This document shows, piece after piece, positions 12,073-21,547 of a stretch of 64,000 nt of DNA. Origin of the DNA: Ehrlichia ruminantium str. Welgevonden (GTDB lineage: Bacteria > Pseudomonadota > Alphaproteobacteria > Rickettsiales > Anaplasmataceae); contig NC_005295.2 in the NCBI RefSeq assembly GCF_000026005.1, positions 930,001-994,000 of the forward strand, written 5' to 3'. Every line of letters begins with the position of its first letter. Within the stretch, counting starts at the first letter, position 1. The position numbers were made by a program, and so were the translations under genes. The notes under the pieces were generated by a model. The model saw only the letters and a program-made list of their open reading frames with translations. It ran no database searches and was not told where the DNA came from.

Positions 12073-12095
12073 TGTGTTATTTAATCGGTAATCTT
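12073..12095 (+). promoter_or_regulatory. Shared 5' leader of the paralogous family (gene A)
   Basis: TGTGTTATTTAATCGGTAAT followed by CTT sits directly before the ATG. The same block precedes genes B, C, F, G and, weaker, D, although the coding DNA further in has diverged. It contains no purine-rich ribosome-binding site. It may be an untranslated leader or translation signal; the function is inferred. Confidence 0.5.
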
Positions 12096-12890
12096 ATGCT
12101 ATTTAAATACAATCCTGATAATACTAAAAATATACATGATGAAGCTTTAAAATGTCTAAGTAGTATAAAATTATCGGTATATAGCTACCGTTGTATGGGA
12201 TATACAGGAAAAGACGGAATTTTAAGAGTTATATCAAATCCAGATAAAATACGTATCCCAATTAAACCAAGTATTGGTTATTCTTTATTTTATCTGAAAT
12301 GCACTATATCTCCTAAAACTCTCAGTGAAAACCTATCATTAATAAATATGGCACTAGCAGTTGTTAATAGTCCTACACTTAATGTTATGATTAGAAGTAG
12401 GCATCTTGCACCTGCTATGTGCATGGGATTTTATATATTAATACACAGTGATAACCTTAAGTTACTAACAAAACAAGAACTTTCTCCTACTCGTAATGTA
12501 GCTAGAGTTGGTCAGTTATTACTTTGTAAACCTAATTCTATAGGCAATGGCATATATAAAATAAATATGGATTTTGATGAACTAAAAGCTTTACAAGCAG
12601 TTAAAGAATTAGAATCTGCTCAGTTTATGGTAATAAAACCTCTACCCGTTAAAATGAATAAACCATTATTTGAAGGAAATTCAAATAATTATTCTTCGCT
12701 AGTTGAAGAATCCAGTACCCATGAAACAAACACCACAAGCAATACAGAAAACGTATCAAATGAACAAGGTGCAGTAGGAGGAGATATACAACCACAACAA
12801 CTCACTAATACGGAAGCAGCAACATATGATATTAATTTTTTAACTGATGTCTCAATAGCTCTTGAGAAACTATGTGAAAAATACTATTAA
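12096..12890 (+). CDS. Paralogous family member A, unknown function
   Basis: A 264-residue protein of a family represented seven times in this window (A-G). The N-terminal domain (about 1-190) has the family signature: MLFKYNPDNT start, RCMGYT, KCTIS, LLCKPNSIGNG, then FDELKALQ and an AQF strand. The tail (190-264) is polar, rich in Ser, Thr, Asn and Glu, and ends with GAVGGDIQPQQL and AATYDINFLTDV followed by KLCEKYY. There is no signal peptide or membrane segment. The last 42 codons and the downstream spacer are essentially identical to gene B, so they were copied recently. A GTG eight codons upstream is open but lies in the conserved leader, so I prefer the ATG. A secreted effector is plausible, not shown. 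Confidence 0.8.
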   Translation: MLFKYNPDNTKNIHDEALKCLSSIKLSVYSYRCMGYTGKDGILRVISNPDKIRIPIKPSIGYSLFYLKCTISPKTLSENLSLINMALAVVNSPTLNVMIRSRHLAPAMCMGFYILIHSDNLKLLTKQELSPTRNVARVGQLLLCKPNSIGNGIYKINMDFDELKALQAVKELESAQFMVIKPLPVKMNKPLFEGNSNNYSSLVEESSTHETNTTSNTENVSNEQGAVGGDIQPQQLTNTEAATYDINFLTDVSIALEKLCEKYY

Positions 12891-13337
12891 CAAATTAGTA
12901 ATAATTTCCTTCTTAACTATTGTAAAACTTACAATTATATTTACTTACAGTATGCATGGTGACTTTTTAATTTTATGGTGATTCTTCCATACTTTTATAT
13001 ATTATGCTCATCATTAGTAGTTCAAAACCATGCATATACACTTTAAATATAATAAACATTACAAGCTTTCGATACTAAAAAAATAAAATCTATCAGTAAT
13101 ATCAACTCAGTAAGCTAATTTCCCTTCTATTTCATTACCTAGAAGATATTTTAATCTATTAATAACATAAGGAAACATACGTGAGATAATTATTTTATAA
13201 TATCAAGTTACCACAACCTTAATTTATAGCAGGTTATCTTATAAATTTAACCATCAATATTATAAAAATAATCGTAAATGATACACTAAGTATTATATAA
13301 TATAAGAACAACGTGTGTTAATTTAATCGGTAATTCT
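12891..13337. other. Spacer between family members A and B
   Basis: About 450 bp, nearly identical to the spacer between B and C. It contains a TATATAATATAAG stretch about 30-40 bases before the gene B start that could act as a -10 region, then the shared leader. I see no gene in it. Confidence 0.6.
13314..13337 (+). promoter_or_regulatory. Shared 5' leader of the paralogous family (gene B)
   Basis: TGTGTTAATTTAATCGGTAA followed by TTCT precedes the ATG. It has one base more than the gene A leader, so an upstream GTG start would be out of frame. This supports the ATG as the start across the family. Confidence 0.5.
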
Positions 13338-14114
13338 ATGCTATTCAAATACAATCCTGAAAATACGCAACAGTTACATAATGCAGCAGTAAAGTGTTTA
13401 GAGAACATAAAAGTGTATGTAACATTATCTCGCTGCATAGGATATACAGAAAATAATGGAACTTTAAATGTTATAGTCAGCAAAGATAAAAAAGAAAGCT
13501 TATGTAAACCTCAAGGTATATCTTTATATTATATGACATGTAGTCTATCTGAGCATAAAGTTGCTAATCACAAAGAAATATCGGATATCTTAAAAGCAGT
13601 TATTCGTAATAAAATTGTGCGTGCAAGTGTTGATTACCGCATTACAGCACCTACTGCAGATTTCGAGTTTTATATATTAATAGACGAATCTAAAATTCAC
13701 ATGATAACAAAGGAATACCTTTGCCCTGTCAATAACATAGGTAATCTTGGAAAAATAATACTATGTAAACCCTTATCTGTAAGCAAAGGAACATATTCAT
13801 TAGACTTGTACTTTGATGAAGAAGAAGCTTTAAAAGAGTTTGGAGGACTAAAGAATGCTATCTTCACAAGATTAGATATTAGACGACCACCTACTACTAA
13901 AAAACTACAATCTACAAAAGGCTCACATGGCTATTTACAACTATCAGACAAACATAATAAACATGAAACAAGTTCTACAACCATTAAACAAGGTGCAGTA
14001 GGAGGAGATATACAACCACAACAACTCACTAATACGGAAGCAGCAACATATGATATTAATTTTTTAACTGATGTCTCAATAGCTCTTGAGAAACTATGTG
14101 AAAAATACTATTAA
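13338..14114 (+). CDS. Paralogous family member B, unknown function
   Basis: A 258-residue relative of A. The N-terminal domain shows MLFKYNPENTQQLH, RCIGYT, SLCKPQGISLYYMTCSLS, ILCKPLSVSKG and FDEEEALKEFGGLKNAIF. The tail is short and polar and then becomes identical to A from the GAVGG motif to the final KLCEKYY. No membrane segment or signal peptide is visible. Its 5' fifth is nearly identical to pseudogene C and its 3' end to A, so it sits at the overlap of two duplicated blocks, as expected after unequal crossing-over or gene conversion. Function unknown; same effector hypothesis as for A. Confidence 0.8.
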   Translation: MLFKYNPENTQQLHNAAVKCLENIKVYVTLSRCIGYTENNGTLNVIVSKDKKESLCKPQGISLYYMTCSLSEHKVANHKEISDILKAVIRNKIVRASVDYRITAPTADFEFYILIDESKIHMITKEYLCPVNNIGNLGKIILCKPLSVSKGTYSLDLYFDEEEALKEFGGLKNAIFTRLDIRRPPTTKKLQSTKGSHGYLQLSDKHNKHETSSTTIKQGAVGGDIQPQQLTNTEAATYDINFLTDVSIALEKLCEKYY

Positions 14115-14714
14115 CAAATTAGTAATAATTTCCTTCTTAACTATTGTAAAACTTACAATTATATTTACTTACAGTATGCATGGTGACTTTTTAATTTTAT
14201 GGTGATTCTTCCATACTTTTATATATTATGCTCATCATTAGTAGTTCAAAACCATGCATATACACTTTAAATATAATAAACATTACAAGCTTTCGATACT
14301 AAAAAAATAAAATCTATCAGTAATATCAACTCAGTAAGCTAATTTCCCTTCTATTTCATTACCTAGAAGATATTTTAATCTATTAATAACATAAGGAAAC
14401 ATACGTGAGATAATTATTTTATAATATCAAGTTACCACAACCTTAATTTATAGCATATTATCTTATAAATTTAACCATTAATATTATAAAAATAATCGTA
14501 AATGATACACTAAGTATTTATATAATATAAGAACAACGTGTGTTAATTTAATCGGTAATTCTATGCTATTCAAATACAATTCTGACAATACGCAACAGTT
14601 ACATAATGCAGCAGTAGAGTGTTTAGAGAACATAAAAGTGTATGTAAAATTATCTCGCTGCATAGGATATACAGAAAATAATGGAACTTTAAATGTTATA
14701 ATCAACCAAGATAA
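13988..14714. repeat. Segmental duplication, copy 2 (B tail, spacer, C head)
   Basis: The partner of 12764-13490. Identity fades in the head of pseudogene C just after the codons for the TLNVI segment. The middle parts of A, B and C are much less alike than these ends, so the block was homogenised or duplicated after the genes diverged. Confidence 0.9.
14115..14562. other. Spacer between B and pseudogene C
   Basis: About 450 bp, part of duplication copy 2, nearly identical to the A-B spacer and ending with the same leader (14539-14562). No gene is seen. Confidence 0.6.
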
Positions 14715-15359
14715 ATCAGGAATTTGTGTGAACCACAAGCACATAGATCATTGTTTTATATAGAATGTAGTATACTTTCTAAGAGAGTTTTTGATAATCC
14801 ATCAATATCAAATATGATGAAAGCTGTCATCGGTAAAAAAATAGCTCACACTTTTTTTAACTATGCAACCAGTACCTACTGTAGATATAACTCTACATAT
14901 TAATAGATAACAGCAAACTCAATATGCTCATAAATGAGCACTTCATGCCAATATATAACATAGAAAGTATTGATCAAATAATATTGTAAACCCTCTTAGT
15001 GTAGCTCATGGTTTATACTCATTAGATATGGATTTCGATAAAGAAAAAGCTTTAAAGAATTTTGGAGGATTACAAAATGTTATGTTTATAAAAACAACAA
15101 CCACACCACCTATTACTAGAAAATTAGCACCAAATAAACTGAACTATTCACAACTACTATAACACAATAAAGATGAAGTAAGTACCAAAAACACTAGTAC
15201 TAGATGTGCGGTAGAATGAGAAAATGTATTACAAAGTCAACAAAGTATTTTAAGTGCAACAGAAACTACATCACCTTTAAAACCTAGTTCTACCAATATA
15301 GACATAAGTTTTTTAGTCATCTTACAAACAGTCTTGATAATTTTGTAAAATATTATTAA
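14563..15359 (+). pseudogene. Paralogous family member C, decayed copy
   Basis: The first 60 codons match B closely (MLFKYNSDNTQQLH, RCIGYT), then a frameshift near 14725 brings an early stop at 14761. Family sequence resumes in other frames: YIECSILSKRVFDNP and KAVIGKKIAHTFF, then NIESIDQIILCKPLSVAHG, FDKEKALKNFGGLQNVMF, and finally SLDNFVKYY before a stop at 15357, which mirrors the ALEKLCEKYY end of A and B. At least three frame changes and several stops mean it cannot encode the full protein. It keeps the leader and possibly the promoter, so a short 66-residue peptide could still be made. Confidence 0.85.
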
Positions 15360-15746
15360 TAGGCTTTAGTCATTATAATTCTCTCACTAACCATTTAAAA
15401 GCTTATAATATTATTGATAGTATATCTATCCATAAACTAATTATAAGTAGAACTCACAATAAAATGAGAAATACATAAACAATACTGAGATTATTGTGCA
15501 TCAGTTATATAATTAATCACAGTTTTAACCTCCATATTATATTCATTTTATGACTAATGCATAAATACTACTTTACAACATCAGTCTTAAATTTAGCATA
15601 AAAACACCACAATCTAACTTACATTAACAATACCTTACTCTACACAAACATATATGCTTGTAACAGCATAATATGCTTGTAATAGTATAAAAATAATATT
15701 ATTATACCATTACAATCAAGCCCATGTGTAAATTAATGGAATAACT
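15360..15746. other. Spacer between pseudogene C and member D
   Basis: About 390 bp of AT-rich DNA with a short direct repeat (ATATGCTTGTAAYAG, near 15650-15685) and a diverged family leader at 15725-15746. No gene is seen. Confidence 0.55.
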
Positions 15747-16761
15747 ATGCTCTTTAAAAACAGTGCTGAATACACACAAAATTTACATAGTCGTGTATTA
15801 GACGATTTAAATGACATGAAAGAAAAAATCGATGTAACACGCTGCCGTTGTATAGGAAAGACAGATAACAGTGGAAATCTAACAATTTTTACAAGTAAAA
15901 ATAACAAAAACGATCTATGCACACCAGAAGGTAAATCATTATTTCTCATTAGATGCCATTTATCTCGTCACACAGTAAACAAATACCCAGCTATCAAAGA
16001 ATTGTTATATAATTTCATTCATAGTGCACTTCCAACACCAGTCTTTATACTAAATATATACTTCTTAGTTCATGAACAGAAAACACAAAAATTTAAGGAT
16101 TTATTAGAACATTATAAGATAACAGCACATACTGACAATCATACTAATTTAAATATGAGTGGTTTTGGTATTTTCATTTTATGTAGACCATTATACGCAG
16201 GTAACTATGTAAACCAAGCTTAATAACATTTTTAACGAATCAGAAGCTTTACAAACTCTTGCTGGTAGTGAATTAAAAAATGCTACTTTTATAAATATCG
16301 ATATAACACAACATACAGAAGATAATACAGAAGAAAGTCCTATAACTACCACTACAGCACATAAGACACAATATCAAAAGAAAAAACACTATGGTATATA
16401 TCATGTTAATACACCCACTAAAGAACTATTACAGGCACAAGTAGATAGTACAGAACCTAACAAACAGACAGATAATACAGAAACATCATCCAGGACAGAA
16501 CCTCCTAGATGGCTTACCAAGTCACATCTTAAAAACAAATTTGCAAGTATTATCTCATCTACAGAACAATCAGATATACAAACTATAGAGAATGCTGAAC
16601 CACAATCAAAGGCAGTATGTTCATTAAAAGTAAGAGCAAATGATAATATACATAGTCGTCGTGTAACTATAGTAGAAAATAAAAATGAGGTTAGCACAAC
16701 ACTAGCAAATATAACAGTTGATCGACATAGTACCATAGAAGTTTATTTGCAAGATATATAA
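15747..16761 (+). pseudogene. Paralogous family member D, split by one frameshift
   Basis: The first frame (15747-16223, 158 residues) carries MLFKNSAEYTQ, RCRCIGKT, LCTPEGKSLFLIRCHLS and ILCRPLYAGNY, then stops. In the +1 frame from about 16219 the family continues without interruption as IFNESEALQTLAGSELKNATF and a polar Glu/Thr-rich tail to a stop at 16759-16761. Together they would make about 338 residues, like member F. One extra or missing base near 16205-16225 explains the split. It may be a recent pseudogene, a sequencing error or slippage. The second half has no ATG of its own near its start. The tail lacks the GAVGG motif of A, B and F. Confidence 0.8.
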
Positions 16762-16861
16762 TTTTACATTACAATATCATCTTCTGTATCTGTTTATAAA
16801 GATACAGCTATTATTAACTCTAATAACTTGTAGTAGGTATACTATCGCTTTACACTTAAAG

Positions 16862-17323
16862 CTATTTCTTTAATAAGCTAATTGCCCTATCTCTAAAAGC
16901 AGTAATTATCTTTTTATATGCATGGTCACATACTAAATTAAATCCAGATTGCAACATAGGAATTTTAAAAGCACAACTAATATAAAATTGTACTAATGTT
17001 TCATCTTTTTTTTGTGGGACAAAAGTCCATTGATTATATAAAAATTTAAATAAATTTTCTCCTCCTTCAACCTTTATCCACCCTGGCAATTCCACAGTAG
17101 GCTGCTCAAATATAATATATGAAGTATATTGACCACTTAATCCCTTGAAACTTGCTAATAAATCAGCAACTATCATCGCATCGCTACGTTGCTTTATATA
17201 TACTGCCTTACACCATGGAAGAAAATCTGGGTACTTCTCTACATCTAGTACTATATTAAATAAATCAATAGCAGAAAAATTTAAAATTTCCTCCTGATTT
17301 AGATTATATTGATTATTAGACAT
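16862..17323 (-). CDS. ratA: START-fold coenzyme Q-binding protein, COQ10/RatA type
   Basis: A 153-residue single-domain polyketide cyclase/START-like protein. The N-terminal helix and DVEKYPDFLPWCKAVYI match the COQ10/RatA family, as does the C-terminal long helix SGFNLVCDHAYKKIITAF. In alphaproteobacteria and mitochondria this family binds ubiquinone or its precursors and supports respiration. The RatA toxin annotation comes from E. coli and is unlikely to describe its role here. No partner antitoxin-like gene lies next to it. It follows dnaK and the 6S RNA candidate on the same strand. Confidence 0.88.
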   Translation of the reverse strand: MSNNQYNLNQEEILNFSAIDLFNIVLDVEKYPDFLPWCKAVYIKQRSDAMIVADLLASFKGLSGQYTSYIIFEQPTVELPGWIKVEGGENLFKFLYNQWTFVPQKKDETLVQFYISCAFKIPMLQSGFNLVCDHAYKKIITAFRDRAISLLKK

Positions 17324-17345
17324 AATAAGATCTTTCTACAAGAAC

Positions 17346-17518
17346 AAAAAAATCTTACGGAGGAAACCGTAATTGCCGCCTATGCTCTGAATATCCTGAG
17401 ACTTAAGTTAAGGTGGGTACCGTTTATTAGTCACCACTAACTAACAGTGACAGTTCCCTAAAGAATCAATCGAGCTCGAGGAATTAACTTAACTTCAACG
17501 TACAACACAGAAACCCCC
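17346..17518 (-). ncRNA. ssrS: 6S RNA candidate
   Basis: About 173 nt, GC-richer than its surroundings, between dnaK and the COQ10-like gene. It folds into a rod. The 5' arm AAGTTAAG pairs with 3' arm CTTAACTT, GTCAC...GTGAC forms an apical hairpin, and CTGTG pairs with CATAG near the ends, leaving an open central bubble. The segment GGTACCCACCTTAACT resembles the CACCCACCT block of alphaproteobacterial 6S RNAs. It has its own promoter and an intrinsic terminator. 6S RNA binds sigma70 RNA polymerase as a promoter mimic. The structure and context support the call, but I could not run a covariance search. Confidence 0.72.
17347..17368 (-). terminator. Intrinsic terminator of the 6S RNA candidate
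   Basis: Read on the minus strand, TTACGG-TTTCCT-CCGTAA forms a 6-bp stem followed by GATTTTTTTG. This is a textbook Rho-independent terminator placed just upstream of the COQ10-like start codon. Confidence 0.8.
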
Positions 17519-17523
17519 ATAAG

Positions 17524-17552
17524 ATCGTAACATAATACAATGGATCTATCAA
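17524..17552 (-). promoter_or_regulatory. Sigma70-type promoter of the 6S RNA candidate
   Basis: On the minus strand, TTGATA (17552-17547), a 17-base spacer and TACGAT (17529-17524) lie just before a G-run at 17518, the likely transcription start. It lies between the dnaK stop and the RNA, so the RNA can be transcribed independently. Confidence 0.65.
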
Positions 17553-17563
17553 CTTGTATTAAT

Positions 17564-19477
17564 TTACTTACCATCCTTTTTATCAATTTCTTGATAATCA
17601 GAATCTACAACTTTAGATCCATCACTATTTGATGATGATCCAGTATCAGTAGTATTATTATCACCAGCTGTAGCATTGTTAGTATTAGAATATAAAGCTT
17701 CCCCTAATTTCATAGATACTTTCATGAGATGGTCAAGCTTGTTCTGCATAGTATCTGTATCTTCTATATTATCCTTACTGATACAATCTTTTAAATCCCT
17801 GATAGCATTTTCAATATCAAGCTTATCAGCATTTGAAATCTTATCACCATGCTCTTTTAAAGATTTTTCTGTAGAATGCACTAAATTCTCAGCATTATTT
17901 TTCACCTCAACAAATTTCTTACGTTTCTCATCTTCTTCAGCTTTACTTTCAGCCTCCTTGATCATATTTTGAATTTCATCATCAGTCAGACCTCCAGATG
18001 ATTGAATCCTAATAGCCTGTTCTTTTCCAGAAGCTTTATCTTTTGCTGAAACATGAACTATTCCATTTGCATCTATATCAAATGTAACTTCAATTTGAGG
18101 CATACCACGAGGAGCTGGAGGAATCCCTTCTAAACTAAACTGACCTAGCAACTTATTGTCATTTGCCATTTTCCTCTCACCCTGGAATACCTTAATAGTT
18201 ACTGCAGTTTGACCATCTTCTGCTGTTGAGAATACCTGAGATTTCTTTGTAGGAATTGTAGTATTTCTTTCAATCAATGGAGTAAACACACCACCCAAAG
18301 TCTCTATACCTAAAGATAAAGGAGTAACATCAAGTAATAATACATCTCTTACATCACCAGCAAGAATACCACCCTGTATTGCAGCACCTATTGCAACAAC
18401 TTCATCTGGATTTACCCCCTTATGAGGCTCTTTACCAAAAAATTCTTTTACTGTTTGTATTATTTTAGGTACCCTGGTCATACCACCTACTAATACAACT
18501 TCATCAATTTTATCTGCAGATATACCAGCATCCTTTAATGCTTTTTTACATGGTTCAATAGTTCTTTTTACAAGATCACTCACCAAATTCTCAAATGTAG
18601 CTCTAGTTAACTTTAAACTCAAATGCTTAGGTCCAGTACTATCACTAGAAAGGAATGGTAAATTTATATCAGTTTCCATACGACTAGATAATTCTATTTT
18701 AGCCTTTTCTGCTGCTTCTTTAATTCTCTGCATTGCCATAGCATCAGAATGTAAATCAATACCTGTACTTTTTTTAAAATCATCCATCAAATATTCCATA
18801 ATAGCATGATCAAAGTCTTCACCACCAAGCATTGTATCACCATTAGTTGACTTGACTTCAAAAACACCATCAGCTATTTCCAAAATTGAAACATCAAAAG
18901 TACCACCACCTAAATCATATACCGCTATTACTTTTTGCTTATCACTTTTATTTAATCCATAAGCCAAAGCAGCAGCTGTAGGTTCATTAATTATTCTAAT
19001 AACATCAAGTCCTGCAATTCTTCCAGCATCTTTTGTTGCTTGACGCTGTGCATCATCAAAATACGCAGGTACTGTAATTACAGCTTTTTCGACCTTACAA
19101 CCAAGATGTCTTTCTGCTGTTTCTTTCATTTTCTCTAGAATAAGAGCACCAATTTGACTAGGAGAATAATCTTTATCACGTACTTTTATCCAAGCATCCC
19201 CATTTTTTGCAGATACTATATCATAAGATGTTTTAATATCCCTTGTATCCTGATACCTACGTCCTATAAGTCTTTTACTAGCATATATAGTATTTTTAGC
19301 ATTTGTAGTAGCTTGACGCTTTGCTGGATCACCTACTAAAACTTCTGAATCAGTAAACGCAACTATCGAAGGGGTAGTTCTTGCACCTTCACTATTTTCA
19401 ATAGCTTTTGCATCACCTCCTTCCATTACTGCAACACAAGAATTTGTCGTACCTAAATCTATACCTATAACAGCCAT
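17564..19477 (-). CDS. dnaK: Chaperone DnaK (Hsp70)
   Basis: A 637-residue ATP-dependent chaperone that works with DnaJ and GrpE. The nucleotide-binding domain starts [15 protein letters not shown] and contains [17 protein letters not shown] and [13 protein letters not shown]. The linker [16 protein letters not shown] leads to the substrate-binding domain and an acidic helical lid ending with an Asn/Thr/Ser-rich stretch and KKDGK. I chose the ATG at 19477 because a strong AGGGGG ribosome-binding site lies a few bases before it; the longer frame adds eight residues that no DnaK has. rne is 98 bp upstream on the same strand. I found no sigma32-like CCCCAT box on the correct strand. Confidence 0.98.
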   Translation of the reverse strand: MAVIGIDLGTTNSCVAVMEGGDAKAIENSEGARTTPSIVAFTDSEVLVGDPAKRQATTNAKNTIYASKRLIGRRYQDTRDIKTSYDIVSAKNGDAWIKVRDKDYSPSQIGALILEKMKETAERHLGCKVEKAVITVPAYFDDAQRQATKDAGRIAGLDVIRIINEPTAAALAYGLNKSDKQKVIAVYDLGGGTFDVSILEIADGVFEVKSTNGDTMLGGEDFDHAIMEYLMDDFKKSTGIDLHSDAMAMQRIKEAAEKAKIELSSRMETDINLPFLSSDSTGPKHLSLKLTRATFENLVSDLVKRTIEPCKKALKDAGISADKIDEVVLVGGMTRVPKIIQTVKEFFGKEPHKGVNPDEVVAIGAAIQGGILAGDVRDVLLLDVTPLSLGIETLGGVFTPLIERNTTIPTKKSQVFSTAEDGQTAVTIKVFQGERKMANDNKLLGQFSLEGIPPAPRGMPQIEVTFDIDANGIVHVSAKDKASGKEQAIRIQSSGGLTDDEIQNMIKEAESKAEEDEKRKKFVEVKNNAENLVHSTEKSLKEHGDKISNADKLDIENAIRDLKDCISKDNIEDTDTMQNKLDHLMKVSMKLGEALYSNTNNATAGDNNTTDTGSSSNSDGSKVVDSDYQEIDKKDGK

Positions 19478-19575
19478 AAACAGCCCCCTACATAAAATCA
19501 AAATCGATATTCACAGATATAATAACCAATTACCAAGATTACAACCCCATTTAATATAAGTTCACACAATTTATA

Positions 19576-21408
19576 TTAAATATGCGAAAATATACGATTT
19601 AACCATCGTTTTATCCATACACTACTAGTAGACTTTTGAACTTCCTCTTTTAAGTCTTCACTCTTAGAAGTTTTATAGTCAACAGTAAATACATTTACCA
19701 GATCTTCACTTTGATTTACTATATTATCATTTTCAACACTAATACTAAAGTCAGATACACTATTAAGATTTTGACTAACTGTTAACTTTATTGATACGCT
19801 AAACTCTGCTTCAATTTCAGTAATATGCTGACGCTTATTATTAAAAAAATATTCCACCATTTGCGCAACTACCGAAACATTTATTAACTTGTTACGATTT
19901 TTATTAGCACAATATCTAATATTTCTTAGTATATCTCCAGAAGATGATTCAAAAGAACGTACCTTACCTACTCCTTTACAATGTGAACATGGTACTGTAT
20001 TTGCTTCTAATATACTTTGCTTTACTCTTTGCCTTGATATCTCCATCAATCCAAATGTACTTATATACCCAAACTGAACTTGTGCCTTATCATATTTAAA
20101 TGCTTCTTTGATTTCAGATTCTACTGATCTACAATATCGATATTTTAACATATCAATAAAATCAATTACTATTAATCCAGATAAACCACGTAAATTAACT
20201 TGTCTTGCAATTTCTTTAACAGCCTCCATATTTGTTTTATAAGCTGTTTCTTCAATACTATCTTCTCCTGTCATTTTACCGGAATTAACATCTATTGATA
20301 CCAAAGCTTCCGTAGGAGTAATAACCATATATCCACCAGAAGGTAGATTTACTATATTGCTATATAGTTCACAAATTTGAGATTCAATCTTATAATAAGA
20401 AAAAATAGGTACACTACCTTTATAAATCCTAAGACGTACCCTATTCCTAAACATAAACTTAATACATTCTTTAGCTAATTCATATGCATGACTACCTGAT
20501 ACAACAATATCTTGAGTACTTTCATCACAATAATCACGTAATGTTCTTTTTATTATATCCCACTCAATATACAATAATGAAGGTACAGTAACACTTATAT
20601 AACTATTTTGTATACTTCGCCAAATTGATTGTAAGTATGACAAATCTTGCTCGATTTCTTTTCGAGCTTTATTAGATCCAGCCGTTCTAATAATTAAACC
20701 AGATTTTTTAGGTAATTTGATAGAATTTAAAAAATTTTTTAATATTTTTCTTTCTTCAGGATCATCTATACGACGCGATATCCCACTATTTTTATTACCA
20801 GAGTTAGGCATAAATATGCAATATCTCCCAACTAAAGTAATAAATGTTGAGAAAGTCGCACCTTTATTCCCGCGCTCTTCTTTTATAATTTGAACCATTA
20901 TTTTTTGGTCCAACTTTATGACATCCTGTACCTTATATAGCTTATGAAAAGGCAACTTAGATTTATTATAATTATTTCTTGAGTTTTCTTTCTTTAATAA
21001 TGCTAGTTTTTCTTCAGATTCAGTAATACCTTCACTCTCATCTTCAGATAAAATCATTGTATCTGTAGATTTTTCATCATCACTTTTTGTATCAGTATCT
21101 TTATCAGAATCTTTATACAAGGTCTGATATAATGCTTCTTTCTCTTCTTCAGGAATATTATAATATTCCAAAGATATCTCAGAAAAAGGCAAAAACCCAT
21201 GCTTATTTATTCCATACTCAATAAATACTGCCTGTAAAGATGGTTCTATACGTTTCACTACAGCACAATATATATTACCCTTCAAACACTTTTTGCTTTT
21301 TGATTCTTGGTCAAATTCTACAACCTGACCATCACGTAATACTGCTACTCTAATTTCATCCTGATATACCCCATCAATTAATATCCTTTTATTATAATTT
21401 GACACCAA
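19576..21408 (-). CDS. rne: Ribonuclease E/G family endoribonuclease
   Basis: A 610-residue RNase E-type protein that cleaves single-stranded AU-rich RNA in decay and rRNA processing. The split S1 domain opens with GNIYCAVVKRIEPSLQAVFI. The catalytic DNase I-like region includes ALVSIDVNSGKMTGEDSIEE and GLIVIDFIDM with the metal-binding Asp residues, and the zinc-link VPCSHCKGVGKV has both Cys. An acidic Asp/Ser/Glu-rich insertion (about residues 98-150) interrupts the S1 domain. The C-terminal scaffold typical of proteobacterial RNase E is very short here. The start is TTG (or the adjacent GTG), supported by an AGGTG site upstream; no ATG is available. Confidence 0.93.
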   Translation of the reverse strand: MVSNYNKRILIDGVYQDEIRVAVLRDGQVVEFDQESKSKKCLKGNIYCAVVKRIEPSLQAVFIEYGINKHGFLPFSEISLEYYNIPEEEKEALYQTLYKDSDKDTDTKSDDEKSTDTMILSEDESEGITESEEKLALLKKENSRNNYNKSKLPFHKLYKVQDVIKLDQKIMVQIIKEERGNKGATFSTFITLVGRYCIFMPNSGNKNSGISRRIDDPEERKILKNFLNSIKLPKKSGLIIRTAGSNKARKEIEQDLSYLQSIWRSIQNSYISVTVPSLLYIEWDIIKRTLRDYCDESTQDIVVSGSHAYELAKECIKFMFRNRVRLRIYKGSVPIFSYYKIESQICELYSNIVNLPSGGYMVITPTEALVSIDVNSGKMTGEDSIEETAYKTNMEAVKEIARQVNLRGLSGLIVIDFIDMLKYRYCRSVESEIKEAFKYDKAQVQFGYISTFGLMEISRQRVKQSILEANTVPCSHCKGVGKVRSFESSSGDILRNIRYCANKNRNKLINVSVVAQMVEYFFNNKRQHITEIEAEFSVSIKLTVSQNLNSVSDFSISVENDNIVNQSEDLVNVFTVDYKTSKSEDLKEEVQKSTSSVWIKRWLNRIFSHI

Positions 21409-21547
21409 ATTTACACCTAAAACTTACTGAAACTATAGTAGCTAATTATAACAGTATAGATAAGATTTTAAAGATAAAAACACTTTATTATTTTCTTATC
21501 ATTTCAATATAAAAAATATATTATCTAAAGCAATATATAACTGTTAA

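Larger units (their letters stand above)
10672..12095. other. Noncoding gap holding a tandem array
   Basis: About 1.4 kb between the divergent antiporter gene and family member A. Most of it is five copies of a unit of about 189 bp, listed separately. The last 200 bp should hold the promoter of gene A, including a TATACTAATTAG-like AT-rich stretch near 12040. Confidence 0.6.
12764..13490. repeat. Segmental duplication, copy 1 (A tail, spacer, B head)
   Basis: This segment matches 13988-14714 almost base for base at an offset of 1224-1225. It covers the last 42 codons of A, the spacer and about the first 50 codons of B. Its partner covers the same parts of B and C. Only a handful of substitutions and a one-base indel in the spacer distinguish the copies. 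Identity begins abruptly at CAAGGTGCAGTAGGAGGAGA. Confidence 0.9.

Noticed and set aside
16401-16736. A 111-codon minus-strand open frame rich in Ser, Val and Leu
   Set aside because: It is the antisense of the second half of family member D, which continues the family motifs on the plus strand.
12096-16761. Possible mobile element or phage island for the A-D cluster
   Set aside because: No transposase, integrase, terminal inverted repeats or tRNA-end target site was found. Base composition matches the rest, and simple tandem duplication explains the layout.
16862-17323. Toxin-antitoxin system based on the RatA label
   Set aside because: The protein is of the COQ10/START type common in alphaproteobacteria for ubiquinone binding, and no small partner gene is adjacent.
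17346-17518. Permuted tmRNA or 4.5S SRP RNA instead of 6S RNA
   Set aside because: I see no tag-peptide frame, no tRNA-Ala-like acceptor arm and no GGAAGCAGC-type SRP loop, while the rod shape and promoter fit 6S RNA.
19480-19575. Sigma32 heat-shock promoter before dnaK
   Set aside because: A CCCCAT string is present but on the plus strand, the wrong orientation for the minus-strand gene, and no CTTGAAA partner is found at the right spacing.
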